A stretch of 64,000 nt of DNA, taken from Streptococcus sp. CF8_St5-11. GTDB taxonomy: Bacteria > Bacillota > Bacilli > Lactobacillales > Streptococcaceae. The position numbers and the translations under genes are program-made. Of this stretch, positions 34,919 through 42,848 are shown one piece after another. The notes beneath the pieces were generated by a model that made no database searches, had not been told where the DNA came from, and worked only from the letters and a program-made list of their open reading frames with translations. The stretch is from positions 1-64,000 of the forward strand of contig NZ_JANCOJ010000004.1 in NCBI RefSeq assembly GCF_024295625.1, written 5' to 3'. Positions within the stretch are counted from its first letter, which is position 1. Each line of letters opens with the position of its first letter.

Positions 34919-36088
34919 ATGTTAGACTATACAAAAGAAGACTTGCAGGAGCTAGGAGCAGAGATCACAACACGTGAGATTTACCAACAACCAAGTGTTT
35001 GGAAAAAAACGGCTCGCTTGTACCAAGAAAGAAAAGCGGAAATCAAAGCTTTCTTAGAAAAGATTGGGCAAGAGCATGACTATATCAAGGTCATCTTGAC
35101 AGGGGCAGGAACCTCAGCATATGTGGGGGATACCTTGGTTCCTTACTTGCAGGAAGTGCACGATGAACGCCACTGGAATTTTCAATCCATTGCGACGACG
35201 GATATCGTAGCTCATCCTCAAACCTATTTGAAAAAAGAGGTTCCGACGGTTTTAGTATCTTTTGCCCGGAGTGGCAATTCGCCAGAAAGTGTCGCAACCG
35301 TGCAGTTGGCCCAAGGCTTGGTCGATGAACTTTATCAGATCACCATTACCTGTGCCGAAGAAGGAAAACTGGCCCAGCAAGCCCACGGAGATGAGCGCAA
35401 TCTCTTGCTCTTACAGCCGAAAGAAACCAACGATGCTGGTTTTGCCATGACCTCTAGCTTTACCTCCATGCTCTTGACAGCTCTCTTGGTCTTTGATCCA
35501 AGCGAGGAAGAGATGAAAGAAAAACGAGTAGAAGAACTGATTCATCTGTCAGAGCAAATCTTGGAGAAGGACCGTGCGGTCAAGGAAGTGGTCGATCTAG
35601 ACTTTGAGCGCGTGATCTATCTGGGGGCAGGACCTTTCTTTGGTCTAGCTCATGAAGCCCAGCTCAAGATTTTGGAATTAACAGCAGGCAAAATCGCAAC
35701 TATGTATGAGAGTCCTGTCGGTTTCCGTCATGGTCCAAAATCCCTCATCAATGATAAGACCCTCGTCTTGGTCTTTGGATCCATTGATCCTTATACCCGT
35801 CAGTATGATCTGGACTTGGTTCGAGAAGTTGCAGGGGATCGGATTGCCCGTCAAGTTGTCCTCTTGACCGATCAAGCTACAGGGATCGAGCATGTACGGG
35901 AAGTGTTAGTGGAATCTTCTGCAGACTCACTAGATATCTACCGTGCCTTCCCATACATTATCTATGGTCAATTGATTTCTCTCTTGACCTCACTCAAGGT
36001 GCAAAATCGCCCAGATACGCCTTCACCGACTGGTACCGTCAATCGGGTTGTGCAAGGGGTGATCATTCATCCATTTCATAAAGAATAG
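34919..36088 (+). CDS. agaS: SIS-domain sugar isomerase/deaminase AgaS
   Basis: A 389-residue protein with two SIS domains (GAGTSAYVGDTL and LGAGPFFGLAHEAQLK), related to glucosamine-6-phosphate synthase isomerase domains. In amino-sugar operons AgaS deaminates galactosamine-6-phosphate, supporting galactosamine use by the adjacent PTS. AAAGGAAC stands before the ATG. Confidence 0.92.
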   Translation: MLDYTKEDLQELGAEITTREIYQQPSVWKKTARLYQERKAEIKAFLEKIGQEHDYIKVILTGAGTSAYVGDTLVPYLQEVHDERHWNFQSIATTDIVAHPQTYLKKEVPTVLVSFARSGNSPESVATVQLAQGLVDELYQITITCAEEGKLAQQAHGDERNLLLLQPKETNDAGFAMTSSFTSMLLTALLVFDPSEEEMKEKRVEELIHLSEQILEKDRAVKEVVDLDFERVIYLGAGPFFGLAHEAQLKILELTAGKIATMYESPVGFRHGPKSLINDKTLVLVFGSIDPYTRQYDLDLVREVAGDRIARQVVLLTDQATGIEHVREVLVESSADSLDIYRAFPYIIYGQLISLLTSLKVQNRPDTPSPTGTVNRVVQGVIIHPFHKE

Positions 36089-36169
36089 CCACTAATTTTC
36101 TATAAAAAGTGGAGTGTTTCTTCTTGTGAAACTGATACAATGGAGAAAAACAGTGAGAGGAGAAGGTTT

Positions 36170-37210
36170 GTGAAACAGTATCAAGAAAGCGTGTTTGGGG
36201 AATGGCAGAATCAAGAGGTTCGGGCTTATTGCCTCGAAAATGACAAGGGTTACCAATTATCTGTCATGACCTATGGGGCGACGATCTTAGAATACGTGAC
36301 GCCTGATAAAGAAGACCAGTTTACGAATATTATTCTAGGCTTTGATCGCTTTGAGGACTATGTAGGCAATAGCCCTAAATATGGGGCTAGTATTGGTCCA
36401 GTAGCAGGTCGGATTGCAGGGGCCAGTTTTGAACTCAATGGTCAAACCTATCACTTGGAAGCTAATAACGGTGCCAACTGCAACCACAGTGGACCAACGG
36501 GTTGGGACAGTGCCTTGTTTAGCGTGGAGTCGGTAACGGATCAGGAAATCACTCTCTATACAGAACGGGCGGATGGAACCGGTGGTTTCCCTGGAAATCT
36601 CAAGATCTGGGTAACCTATGGTTTGATGGAAGATGGTGAACTCGAGATTGCTTATCGGGTAGAAACGGATCAAGATACCTTGGTCAACCCGACCAACCAC
36701 AGCTATTTCAACCTATCTGGGGACTTCACCCAACCGATCAATGACCATGTCTTTCAGATCAACCATCAAGGGCTTTACCCTATCCATCCAGACGGTGTTC
36801 CTCTTCAGACCGTGGATAGAGAAAGTCCGGTTGTTCAGCATCTCTACCAAGCTATGCTCTTGGAGGATCTTTTTAAGGACTCTGATCCGCAAATCCGCCT
36901 GGTAGAAGGATTAGATCATCCATTCGCTCTTCCAGAAGGGCATGAAAATGCTGGCTTCCTTTACCATCAGCCATCTGGACGTTTCTTGACCTTCAAGTCA
37001 GAAGCCCCAGCCTTGGTGGTGTATTCAGCCAATTTCGTAGACGAAACGGTTCATCTGCAAGGCCAACCAATGGTTCAGCACAATGGCTTGGCTCTAGAAT
37101 TCCAAACAGTGCCAGATGCCATTCACAGTGACCAGGCTGAAAAGGTCATCTTGAGAGCAGGTCAAGTCTTTACCAGCAAGACTAGCTACCATGCCATCGC
37201 TAAGAAATAA
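36170..37210 (+). CDS. galM: Aldose 1-epimerase (mutarotase)
   Basis: A 346-residue galactose mutarotase-type protein. It has MTYGATILEYVTPD, GRIAGASF, the catalytic-region NPTNHSYFNLSG and GLALEFQTVPDAIH. The start chosen is GTG at 36170, preceded by GAGAGGAGAAGG. The in-frame ATG at 36140 lacks a ribosome site and would add ten residues foreign to the family. It is the last gene of the bgaC operon. Confidence 0.93.
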   Translation: MKQYQESVFGEWQNQEVRAYCLENDKGYQLSVMTYGATILEYVTPDKEDQFTNIILGFDRFEDYVGNSPKYGASIGPVAGRIAGASFELNGQTYHLEANNGANCNHSGPTGWDSALFSVESVTDQEITLYTERADGTGGFPGNLKIWVTYGLMEDGELEIAYRVETDQDTLVNPTNHSYFNLSGDFTQPINDHVFQINHQGLYPIHPDGVPLQTVDRESPVVQHLYQAMLLEDLFKDSDPQIRLVEGLDHPFALPEGHENAGFLYHQPSGRFLTFKSEAPALVVYSANFVDETVHLQGQPMVQHNGLALEFQTVPDAIHSDQAEKVILRAGQVFTSKTSYHAIAKK

Positions 37211-37270
37211 GGAGGAAAGGGGTGACCCAAACAAGGATGTGAAATCCTTGCTTGGGACCTCCTCTTTTTC
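37211..37270 (+). terminator. Terminator of the bgaC-galM operon
   Basis: CCCAAACAAGGAT pairs with ATCCTTGCTTGGG (13 positions, one mismatch) inside an outer GGAGG/CCTCC pairing, followed by TTTTTC. Confidence 0.9.
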
Positions 37271-37294
37271 TCGAAAAAAATTTTTTAGAAAAAC

Positions 37295-37327
37295 TATAAG
37301 AAAAGTTTAAGCTTCCTATCGTATACT
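37295..37327 (+). promoter_or_regulatory. CiaR-type promoter
   Basis: TATAAG (37295-37300), five bases, then TTTAAG (37306-37311) is the direct repeat bound by CiaR (TTTAAG-N5-TTTAAG) with one mismatch. A TATACT -10 follows ten bases later (37322-37327), and there is no -35. This exact geometry is known for the CiaR-driven small RNA promoters of streptococci. Confidence 0.8.
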
Positions 37328-37333
37328 AATACC

Positions 37334-37427
37334 ATCATCAAAGACCTCCTAACTTTGAATGATAAAACTCCTAAAACTTTTTCATAATAATCTCCCTATA
37401 AGAGCCACCAAAGCCGGTGGCTTTTTC
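37334..37427 (+). ncRNA. Small RNA of the csRNA (CiaR-dependent) family
   Basis: A transcript of about 94 nt is bounded by the CiaR-type promoter and a GCCACC/GGTGGC terminator (37403-37427). The 5' part folds as ATCATCAAAG (37334-37343) with CTTTG-A-ATGAT (37353-37363). It exposes loop ACCTCCTAA, which is complementary to a Shine-Dalgarno sequence. Two more unpaired anti-SD words follow (ACTCCT at 37367 and CTCCC near 37392). This is the standard layout of streptococcal csRNAs, which block translation of target mRNAs under CiaRH control. The transcription start is estimated, not observed. Confidence 0.8.
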
Positions 37428-37430
37428 TAT

Positions 37431-37565
37431 GTACCTTAGCGAACGTTAGTGAGCTTAGGTACATTGATGCAGTTTGAGCGGAGCGAAAACTACGTTCCAT
37501 ATTCTTTACGAGCATTAGCGAGTTTAGGTACATTGACGCAGTTCGAACGCTAGTGAGAACTACGA
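37431..37565. repeat. Two tandem copies of a ~60-bp intergenic repeat
   Basis: Copy 1 (about 37437-37494) and copy 2 (about 37507-37564) share TTAGGTACATTGA followed by GCAGTT and end in ACTACG; matching points are 69 bases apart. Copy 1 opens with a GTACCT/AGGTAC hairpin. A related, weaker piece (CGAACGACGGTGTGAACTAGGATCTTT) occurs near 41021-41047 on the other side of the lipoprotein genes. No coding potential seen. Confidence 0.65.
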
Positions 37566-37660
37566 TCTTTAAAAATTTAATGAGGTGAACTCAGAGAGTT
37601 CAACCGAACCAAAGGTACCGAAGTATTTTAATAGAGCGTAAGCTCTTTATTTTTTTGCAC
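37566..37660 (+). other. Non-coding stretch with a terminator-like hairpin
   Basis: It contains GGTACCGAAG (37614-37623), similar to the terminator before ruvB, and AGAGC-GTAA-GCTCT (37633-37646) followed by TTATTTTTTT. The words GATCTTTAAAAA and GGTACCGAAG also occur in the same order at 41039-41075, so this is the left member of a pair of direct repeats around the lipoprotein array. Confidence 0.5.
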
Positions 37661-37663
37661 ACA

Positions 37664-37694
37664 AAAAAGCCCCCTTGAGAAATTCTCAAGGGGT
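37664..37694 (-). terminator. Terminator of the 435-residue lipoprotein gene
   Basis: On the minus strand CCCCTTGAGA pairs with TCTCAAGGGG around AATT/TTTC, followed by GCTTTTTT. Confidence 0.85.
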
Positions 37695-37704
37695 AGTGGA
37701 ATGA

Positions 37705-39012
37705 CTACTTGCTCGTTGCATCAGACACTTTTTTGAATTTTGCTGAAATAATCGTATTTAGATTATTCCGTCCATCGCGTTGCTCAATCGTCAACGTTAA
37801 AATATCTCCATCAATAGAGTATTTATACGTAGTTTCTTTAGCGACAGGTCCAATGGACATGGTTGCAAGTTGCACAATATTGATAGCTTCTGGGAAGATA
37901 ATCGTTTGGTTTGCTGTATCTAATTTACCGTTCTTCAATACAGAATGAATTTTAGCATTACCTCTATCAAATTCATAAGTTGTATTGGGCAAGTCTTTAG
38001 CGCCATCCTGTAGATTGACTGATAATTTGGTAAATTGATTTTTAATATATTCGTCTTTCGTTTGAGTCACTTTAGACGCATCTTTTTGTTTTAAGTAATC
38101 GTAGAACCTTCCAAAACCATCTGCTAGAGATACAGTATAGTCGAATTCAACAGATGTATCTGTAATGTTCAACGTTGGTTTTAAATCTTTCCATGCCTCA
38201 GGATAGATAAGCTTGATAGCCGAATCATCATTGTCAAAATCTTTAAAGGCTAAGCTACGTTCAAGAGCTGGTCGGAAGTCGATGGCTTGCCATTTTCCTT
38301 CAATTGGAACGGGGTCTTTTTGAGTAGTGCTTCCTTTACGTTTGAAGTGTAGTTCATAGTGAACTGGAAGATTATCTTTCTTCGCTTTTCCGTCAATCGT
38401 GACATAAAGCATGTCGTCTTTTAATTTGTAGTGATATGTGTTTGGCGAAACGCGATTTTCACCGAATGAGAAGAAGAATGAGTTTGCTACTGAAAGTCCT
38501 TCATCAAAGGTCATTGTTTTGGCACCTTGATCAATAGAACCCGTTGCTTCGTAGCTAAACACGCCAGTATCTTTATTCATGCTGACTTTGTATTTCTTAA
38601 AGTCGCCTGCAAATCCTTCATGAGAGTCATACATGATTTTTTTGAATTCTTCTTCAGTCTTGCCTCTAGCGTCTGTTGTGACAGTGGAGAAAGCTTTAAT
38701 AAAGTTATCAATGTTATAGTCGTATTTAATCGTTGCCGTATTGTTTTCAATCTTCATGTCCATTTTGAAGTCTTTAATAGATTCAAGCAAGTGTGCAAAG
38801 TGGATTCCATGGAGGGTATAGGCTCCGATGGATTCCGTTAAAGCATCGAGAGTATCGACTAATTCCCATTCGCCATCAATCGTTTCGACTTTTGCTGTTT
38901 CTGTTTTAGCGGCATTTTTAGAGCCACTTTGTTTTTGAGAACAAGAAGCTAGTAGGAAGACTGAGAGCAGAGCAACGAATGCTAAAAATAATTTTTTATA
39001 ACGTCTAATCAT
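37705..39012 (-). CDS. Lipoprotein of unknown function, two-domain member of a local paralogue family
   Basis: A 435-residue lipoprotein. The signal peptide ends in the lipobox LLASC (lipidated Cys24). Two related modules follow, each starting GEW/GKW...D and ending in a YKY/YHYKL...GDxL/DDML-type strand, TLTIE... or YVTIDG... The second module (about residues 238-430) closely resembles the single modules of the genes at 39403 and 40150 (GKWQAIDFRPALER, PTLNITDTSVEFDY, TIIFPEAINI). No known domain recognised. Probably a surface lipoprotein; substrate binding or host interaction are only possibilities. Confidence 0.85.
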   Translation of the reverse strand: MIRRYKKLFLAFVALLSVFLLASCSQKQSGSKNAAKTETAKVETIDGEWELVDTLDALTESIGAYTLHGIHFAHLLESIKDFKMDMKIENNTATIKYDYNIDNFIKAFSTVTTDARGKTEEEFKKIMYDSHEGFAGDFKKYKVSMNKDTGVFSYEATGSIDQGAKTMTFDEGLSVANSFFFSFGENRVSPNTYHYKLKDDMLYVTIDGKAKKDNLPVHYELHFKRKGSTTQKDPVPIEGKWQAIDFRPALERSLAFKDFDNDDSAIKLIYPEAWKDLKPTLNITDTSVEFDYTVSLADGFGRFYDYLKQKDASKVTQTKDEYIKNQFTKLSVNLQDGAKDLPNTTYEFDRGNAKIHSVLKNGKLDTANQTIIFPEAINIVQLATMSIGPVAKETTYKYSIDGDILTLTIEQRDGRNNLNTIISAKFKKVSDATSK

Positions 39013-39218
39013 CGCTAGACCTCCTTAAAATAGATAATTGTATTACGCTTATATTATACGTGCAACATAATTGTTTTGCAAGGGCTTTCAAACGAATCAC
39101 AATTTTGTTTTGTAACTTGACCGATTATTCAACATAAGAAACGGGAAAATTGTATGTAGCAGAGTACCCAATAGATGAGATTCTCAAGGTTTCCTAAATT
39201 ATTTTTTTGCACACAAAA

Positions 39219-39391
39219 GAGGCTGGGACAAAAGTCCTAGCCTCTCAATTATTTTGGATTGTCGAGCAAGACGCAGTGGTTGAGTGGGCTCTACTACGCT
39301 GATTTCATCAGCTTTTACAGCCCTACTCAACTGTGCGGAGGTGGGACGACGAAATCGAATTCTAACGAATTACCGATTTCTGTCCCACTCT
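39219..39391. repeat. Intergenic structured repeat, copy B
   Basis: The second copy of the element at 29266-29441. Three hairpins: GAGGCTGGGAC/GTCCTAGCCTC (39219-39244), the GCAGTGGTTGAGT...ACTCAACTGTGC hairpin (39273-39336), and GTGGGACGACGAAATCG/CGATTTCTGTCCCAC (39341-39388). Compensating changes between copies keep the stems (for example GGGTGGGGAA/TTCCCACTCCC in A against GTGGGAC/GTCCCAC in B). It fills most of the 390-base gap between two lipoprotein genes; the rest (39013-39200) shows nothing recognisable. Confidence 0.78.
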
Positions 39392-39402
39392 CAGTGAGTT
39401 AT

Positions 39403-40134
39403 TTAATTAGTTTTAGGATCTGAAACTTTCTTGAATTTCATTGGATAAACGAGATGTGCTCCTGTTTCTTCGATTGTTTTTTCAGCGTAAATTGTAAGGA
39501 TGTCACCATTCAATTCGTAGTGATAAGTAATTGGTACGTCTGTAGAATTAATATAAAGAGGTAGAACTCCAAAGATGTTTGGGACTTCAGGGAATACGAT
39601 CGTTTTTGCATTCTCGTTTAAAACCCCATCATTTAATGTTGCAGTTAACACTTTTGTATTGTTATCAAACGTTCCAGTTTGATGTTTAAAAGTTCCAAAT
39701 TTCTTTTCTCTTACGCCTAGAAGAATGGCAGTAGCTTCTTCTTTTGTAGGGTATTTATCTTTATTCTGTTCAGCATAAAAATCAATATACTTATTCATAT
39801 CGGCACTATAAGAATAAGTTACATCTGTTCCTGTAATTTTTAGAGTCGGAACGATATCTTGGAAGGCTTCAGTAACCTTTAATCGACTATTAGCATCACC
39901 ATAATAAATTAAGAAAGTACGTTCCACTGTATCTCTAAAATCTACAGCTTTCCAGTCTCCTTCGAGTGAGACTGGGGCCGGTGCTACTGTGGTAGTTTCT
40001 GCAACTGTTGTAGTCTCAGCGGTTGTTTGTTGTTTCTGCTGCTGTTGTTTCTGTTGTTGTTGCCCACATCCTGATACAAATAGAAGAGCAAGAAGGGAAA
40101 ACATCCATAGGGAACTTTTTTTCATATTGTTCAT
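39403..40134 (-). CDS. Lipoprotein of unknown function, single-module paralogue
   Basis: A 243-residue lipoprotein with lipobox FVSGC and mature Cys23. A Gln-rich then Thr/Val-rich linker (QQQQKQQQQKQQ, TTTVAETTTVAPAP) follows, and then one module beginning GDWKAVDFRDTVERTF. It shares PTLKIT.TDVTYSY, TIVFPEVPNI and YHYELNGDILTIYAEK with its neighbours. AAGGAG stands nine bases before the ATG. The Gln tract suggests replication slippage and phase variation in length between strains. Function unknown. Confidence 0.85.
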   Translation of the reverse strand: MNNMKKSSLWMFSLLALLFVSGCGQQQQKQQQQKQQTTAETTTVAETTTVAPAPVSLEGDWKAVDFRDTVERTFLIYYGDANSRLKVTEAFQDIVPTLKITGTDVTYSYSADMNKYIDFYAEQNKDKYPTKEEATAILLGVREKKFGTFKHQTGTFDNNTKVLTATLNDGVLNENAKTIVFPEVPNIFGVLPLYINSTDVPITYHYELNGDILTIYAEKTIEETGAHLVYPMKFKKVSDPKTN

Positions 40135-40149
40135 GATTGATCACTCCTT

Positions 40150-40872
40150 CTAATGATTGTCTCCTACGTAATTGAAACGAAGACGTATTACTCTAAAATG
40201 ACTTTGTTCATCCTTACCTTCAGCATAAAGTGTTAGTTGGTTACCTTCAACGGTGTAAGTATAAGTAATTGGTACAAGTGAGTTATACGTGGTTCCCATA
40301 ACAATTCTACTTAAAAATGTAGGTGTTTCAGGGAACGTAATAGTATGTTTCTGCGTATCGATTTCTCCAGTTAGAGAGTAATCATAGGCATAATTAGGTT
40401 CGTCAAGAGTAATCTTTGTATGTTTCAAATTTGGAATATAATTCTTAAATTCAGCAGTTTTATTTTTTAAATACGATTCATAATTCGCTTTGTTCTCTCC
40501 TGTTGCAAATGCTTGATCCTCATACAATTCTCTGTAATCAAAATGGTACTTCAATTCAACGGTTTTATCTTTAATAGTCATCGTCATCTTAACCTTATCG
40601 AAGTCATCAAGCATTAGAACAGCGGCAAGTTTTTTGATATTAGAAGCTAGGAATACTTTTTGAATGGTCATTTGTTGGTCAGTCCATTTCCAAGTTCCTT
40701 GTTGATCCTTTGTAAGATCTTGTGGTGCTTTTATTGTTTGAGGAGATTTATCTGTTTGAGAAGACTTAGTTGTTTTAGAAGACTGCGATGGAGAAGACTG
40801 ACATCCCGCAATAAGGAGCACTGCAAAGAATGCCAAGAAACCGAAAAGGATCTTCTTTGTTTTAGTAAACAT
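40150..40872 (-). CDS. Lipoprotein of unknown function, single-module paralogue
   Basis: A 240-residue lipoprotein. The lipobox LIAGC is followed by a Ser/Lys-rich linker. One module (about 60-240) begins GTWKWTDQQMTIQK and has TITFPETPTF and YTYTVEGNQLTLYAEG, as in the two downstream paralogues. Start ATG at 40872 with TAGGAGG; an in-frame start 39 bases earlier precedes the ribosome site and is rejected. It is the first gene of the array in transcription order, with the next gene only 15 bases on. Confidence 0.85.
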   Translation of the reverse strand: MFTKTKKILFGFLAFFAVLLIAGCQSSPSQSSKTTKSSQTDKSPQTIKAPQDLTKDQQGTWKWTDQQMTIQKVFLASNIKKLAAVLMLDDFDKVKMTMTIKDKTVELKYHFDYRELYEDQAFATGENKANYESYLKNKTAEFKNYIPNLKHTKITLDEPNYAYDYSLTGEIDTQKHTITFPETPTFLSRIVMGTTYNSLVPITYTYTVEGNQLTLYAEGKDEQSHFRVIRLRFNYVGDNH

Positions 40873-41065
40873 AAATTTACCTCCTAAACGTTGTTGCTTT
40901 AATTTTATCATTAAAGAAAATAATTATAAAGTGAAATGGTGAGCGATAGATGAAGAAGAAGGGACTGTATAATAAAAAGAAAGGTTGGCGATGAGGGCAA
41001 CTGTTCAATTTTTTCTAACGAACGACGGTGTGAACTAGGATCTTTAAAAAACACATTCTATTTAT
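40873..41065. other. Divergent intergenic region between the lipoprotein array and ruvB
   Basis: It should contain the lipoprotein promoter on the minus strand, but I could not fix a convincing pair of hexamers. The right part (from about 41021) carries the partial copy of the repeat described at 37431-37660. Confidence 0.4.
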
Positions 41066-41088
41066 GGTACCGAAGGTATCATTTTTTT
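41066..41088 (+). terminator. Small terminator directly upstream of the ruvB promoter
   Basis: GGTACC-GAA-GGTATC forms a six-pair hairpin followed by ATTTTTTT. The T tract runs straight into the -10 region of ruvB. Confidence 0.6.
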
Positions 41089-41096
41089 GCTATAAT
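41088..41096 (+). promoter_or_regulatory. Extended -10 promoter of ruvB, predicting a leaderless mRNA
   Basis: TG-C-TATAAT (hexamer 41091-41096) ends seven bases before the ruvB ATG at 41104, so transcription should start at or next to the A of the start codon. No ribosome binding site exists. Confidence 0.7.
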
Positions 41097-41103
41097 AGAC
41101 TGT

Positions 41104-42102
41104 ATGAGTAGAATTTTAGACAATGAAATCATGGGCGATGAAGAGGCCGTTGAACGGACGCTGCGCCCGCAATATTTACATGAATATATTGGTCAAGATA
41201 AGGTCAAGGACCAGCTGAAAATTTTTATTGAGGCGGCTAAGCTTCGGGATGAAGCGCTGGATCATGTCCTTCTTTTTGGCCCTCCGGGGCTTGGGAAAAC
41301 CACCATGGCCTTTGTCATTGCCAATGAACTGGGTGTCAATCTCAAGCAGACTTCCGGTCCTGTCATTGAAAAGGCCGGTGACTTGGTAGCTATCCTTAAT
41401 GACTTAGAGCCGGGGGATGTCCTCTTTATCGATGAGATCCACCGGCTGCCTATGTCAGTCGAAGAAGTGCTATACAGCGCCATGGAAGATTTTTACATCG
41501 ATATCATGATTGGCGCTGGGGAGAGCAGCCGGAGTGTCCATCTGGACCTTCCTCCTTTCACTTTGATTGGGGCAACGACGCGAGCTGGTATGCTGTCCAA
41601 TCCCTTGCGCGCTCGCTTTGGGATTACGGGGCACATGGAATACTATGAGCAAGATGATTTGACAGAGATTGTCGAGCGGACCGCCGAGATCTTTGAGATG
41701 GAAATTACCCACGAAGCTGCCGAAGAGCTTTCTCTTCGTAGTCGGGGGACTCCTCGGATTGCCAACCGTTTGCTGAAGCGGGTGCGCGATTTTGCCCAGA
41801 TTATGGGCGATGGCTTGATTGACGATACCATTACCGACAAGGCCCTCTCTATGCTAGATGTGGACCATGAAGGGCTAGACTATGTCGATCAAAAGATCTT
41901 GCGCACCATGATTGAAATGTACGGCGGTGGCCCGGTCGGCCTTGGGACTCTATCGGTCAATATTGCCGAAGAGCGAGAGACCGTAGAAGATATGTATGAG
42001 CCTTACTTGATTCAAAAAGGCTTTATCATGCGGACCCGGACAGGGCGTGTGGCGACCCGCAAGGCCTATGAACATCTGGGTTATCCCTACAATGGAGACT
42101 AG
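41104..42102 (+). CDS. ruvB: Holliday junction branch-migration ATPase RuvB
   Basis: An AAA+ motor of 332 residues that drives branch migration with RuvA. Walker [10 protein letters not shown], Walker [11 protein letters not shown], sensor motif [18 protein letters not shown] and the C-terminal winged helix are present. The start [14 protein letters not shown] agrees with the streptococcal family. The transcript is probably leaderless. It heads a group with a nucleotidyltransferase-like gene only seven bases downstream. Confidence 0.97.
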   Translation: MSRILDNEIMGDEEAVERTLRPQYLHEYIGQDKVKDQLKIFIEAAKLRDEALDHVLLFGPPGLGKTTMAFVIANELGVNLKQTSGPVIEKAGDLVAILNDLEPGDVLFIDEIHRLPMSVEEVLYSAMEDFYIDIMIGAGESSRSVHLDLPPFTLIGATTRAGMLSNPLRARFGITGHMEYYEQDDLTEIVERTAEIFEMEITHEAAEELSLRSRGTPRIANRLLKRVRDFAQIMGDGLIDDTITDKALSMLDVDHEGLDYVDQKILRTMIEMYGGGPVGLGTLSVNIAEERETVEDMYEPYLIQKGFIMRTRTGRVATRKAYEHLGYPYNGD

Positions 42103-42108
42103 AAGAAG

Positions 42109-42675
42109 ATGCTGACGGAAGAAGCAATCGTAGAACAGATCCAAGCGGATCCGGAGATGATGACTGTCTTGGCTATTATTCGAGATCTAGACTTGGCAGA
42201 TGCCTGGTTAGCGGCGGGCGCGGTGCGCAATTTCGTCTGGAACCAGCTTTCTGGCAGACCAGGGTTTGATGCGACGACAGATCTGGATCTGGTCTTTTAT
42301 GACCCTACGATCAGCTATGAGGAGACTCAGCAGATCGAGCAGGACTTAAAGAAGACCTATCCCCAGTACGCTTGGGAAGTGAAGAATCAAGTCTACATGC
42401 ACCAGCATAGTCCGGGGACGGATCCTTATCGCAGTACTTGTGACGCGGTTTCTAAATACCCCGAGCAGTGTACGGCACTTGCAGTTCGCTTAAGGAAAGA
42501 TGGTCAGCTAGAGCTCTTTCTCCCTTATGGGACAAAGGATATCGAAGACTTCATCGTTCAGCCGACTCCGCATTTTTTAGCCAGTCCCGAGCGTTTGGCG
42601 GTTTATACAGAGCGGATGAAAAAGAAGGATTGGCAGAGTAAATGGCCTCCATTAGAGGTTCGTTTTCCAAAATAG
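42109..42675 (+). CDS. Nucleotidyltransferase-like protein (DUF925/COG3575 type)
   Basis: A 188-residue protein with a nucleotidyltransferase-like core: LAAGAVRNFVWNQLSG followed by TTDLDLVFYDP, where the two Asp residues would bind metal. Streptococcal relatives are annotated only as nucleotidyltransferase family protein, and the substrate is unknown. It follows ruvB closely and ends in a terminator. Confidence 0.8.
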   Translation: MLTEEAIVEQIQADPEMMTVLAIIRDLDLADAWLAAGAVRNFVWNQLSGRPGFDATTDLDLVFYDPTISYEETQQIEQDLKKTYPQYAWEVKNQVYMHQHSPGTDPYRSTCDAVSKYPEQCTALAVRLRKDGQLELFLPYGTKDIEDFIVQPTPHFLASPERLAVYTERMKKKDWQSKWPPLEVRFPK

Positions 42676-42683
42676 AGAAACAG

Positions 42684-42712
42684 ATCAGATTTGAAAAAGG
42701 AATCTGATTTTT
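42684..42712 (+). terminator. Terminator after the nucleotidyltransferase-like gene
   Basis: ATCAGATT (42684-42691) pairs with AATCTGAT (42701-42708), followed by TTTTC. Confidence 0.8.
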
Positions 42713-42756
42713 CTTTAAAATGATGGAGCCACTTTGTCATCTTTCTGTCACATTTT

Positions 42757-42800
42757 TGTTATAATGGTAATAGTATGCTGGTTTTCCATAGTGGAAAGCC
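42757..42800 (+). promoter_or_regulatory. Extended -10 promoter and leader hairpin of the phosphatase operon
   Basis: TG-T-TATAAT (hexamer 42760-42765) lacks a good -35. The leader contains a nine-pair hairpin, GGTTTTCCA (42780-42788) with TGGAAAGCC (42792-42800), without a T tract, so it probably stabilises the 5' end rather than terminates. Confidence 0.6.
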
Positions 42801-42848
42801 AAGAGCTCAGCTAGGTTGGGCAGTCCGAACAAGGAGTTAGGTGGAATC

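Noticed and set aside
37219..37245. Short GTG-started frame after AAGGAGGAAAGG downstream of galM
   Set aside because: It ends after six codons and the purine-rich segment is part of the terminator stem.
37431..37565. Tandem repeats as a CRISPR array
   Set aside because: Only two diverged copies, no constant-length unique spacers, no cas genes.
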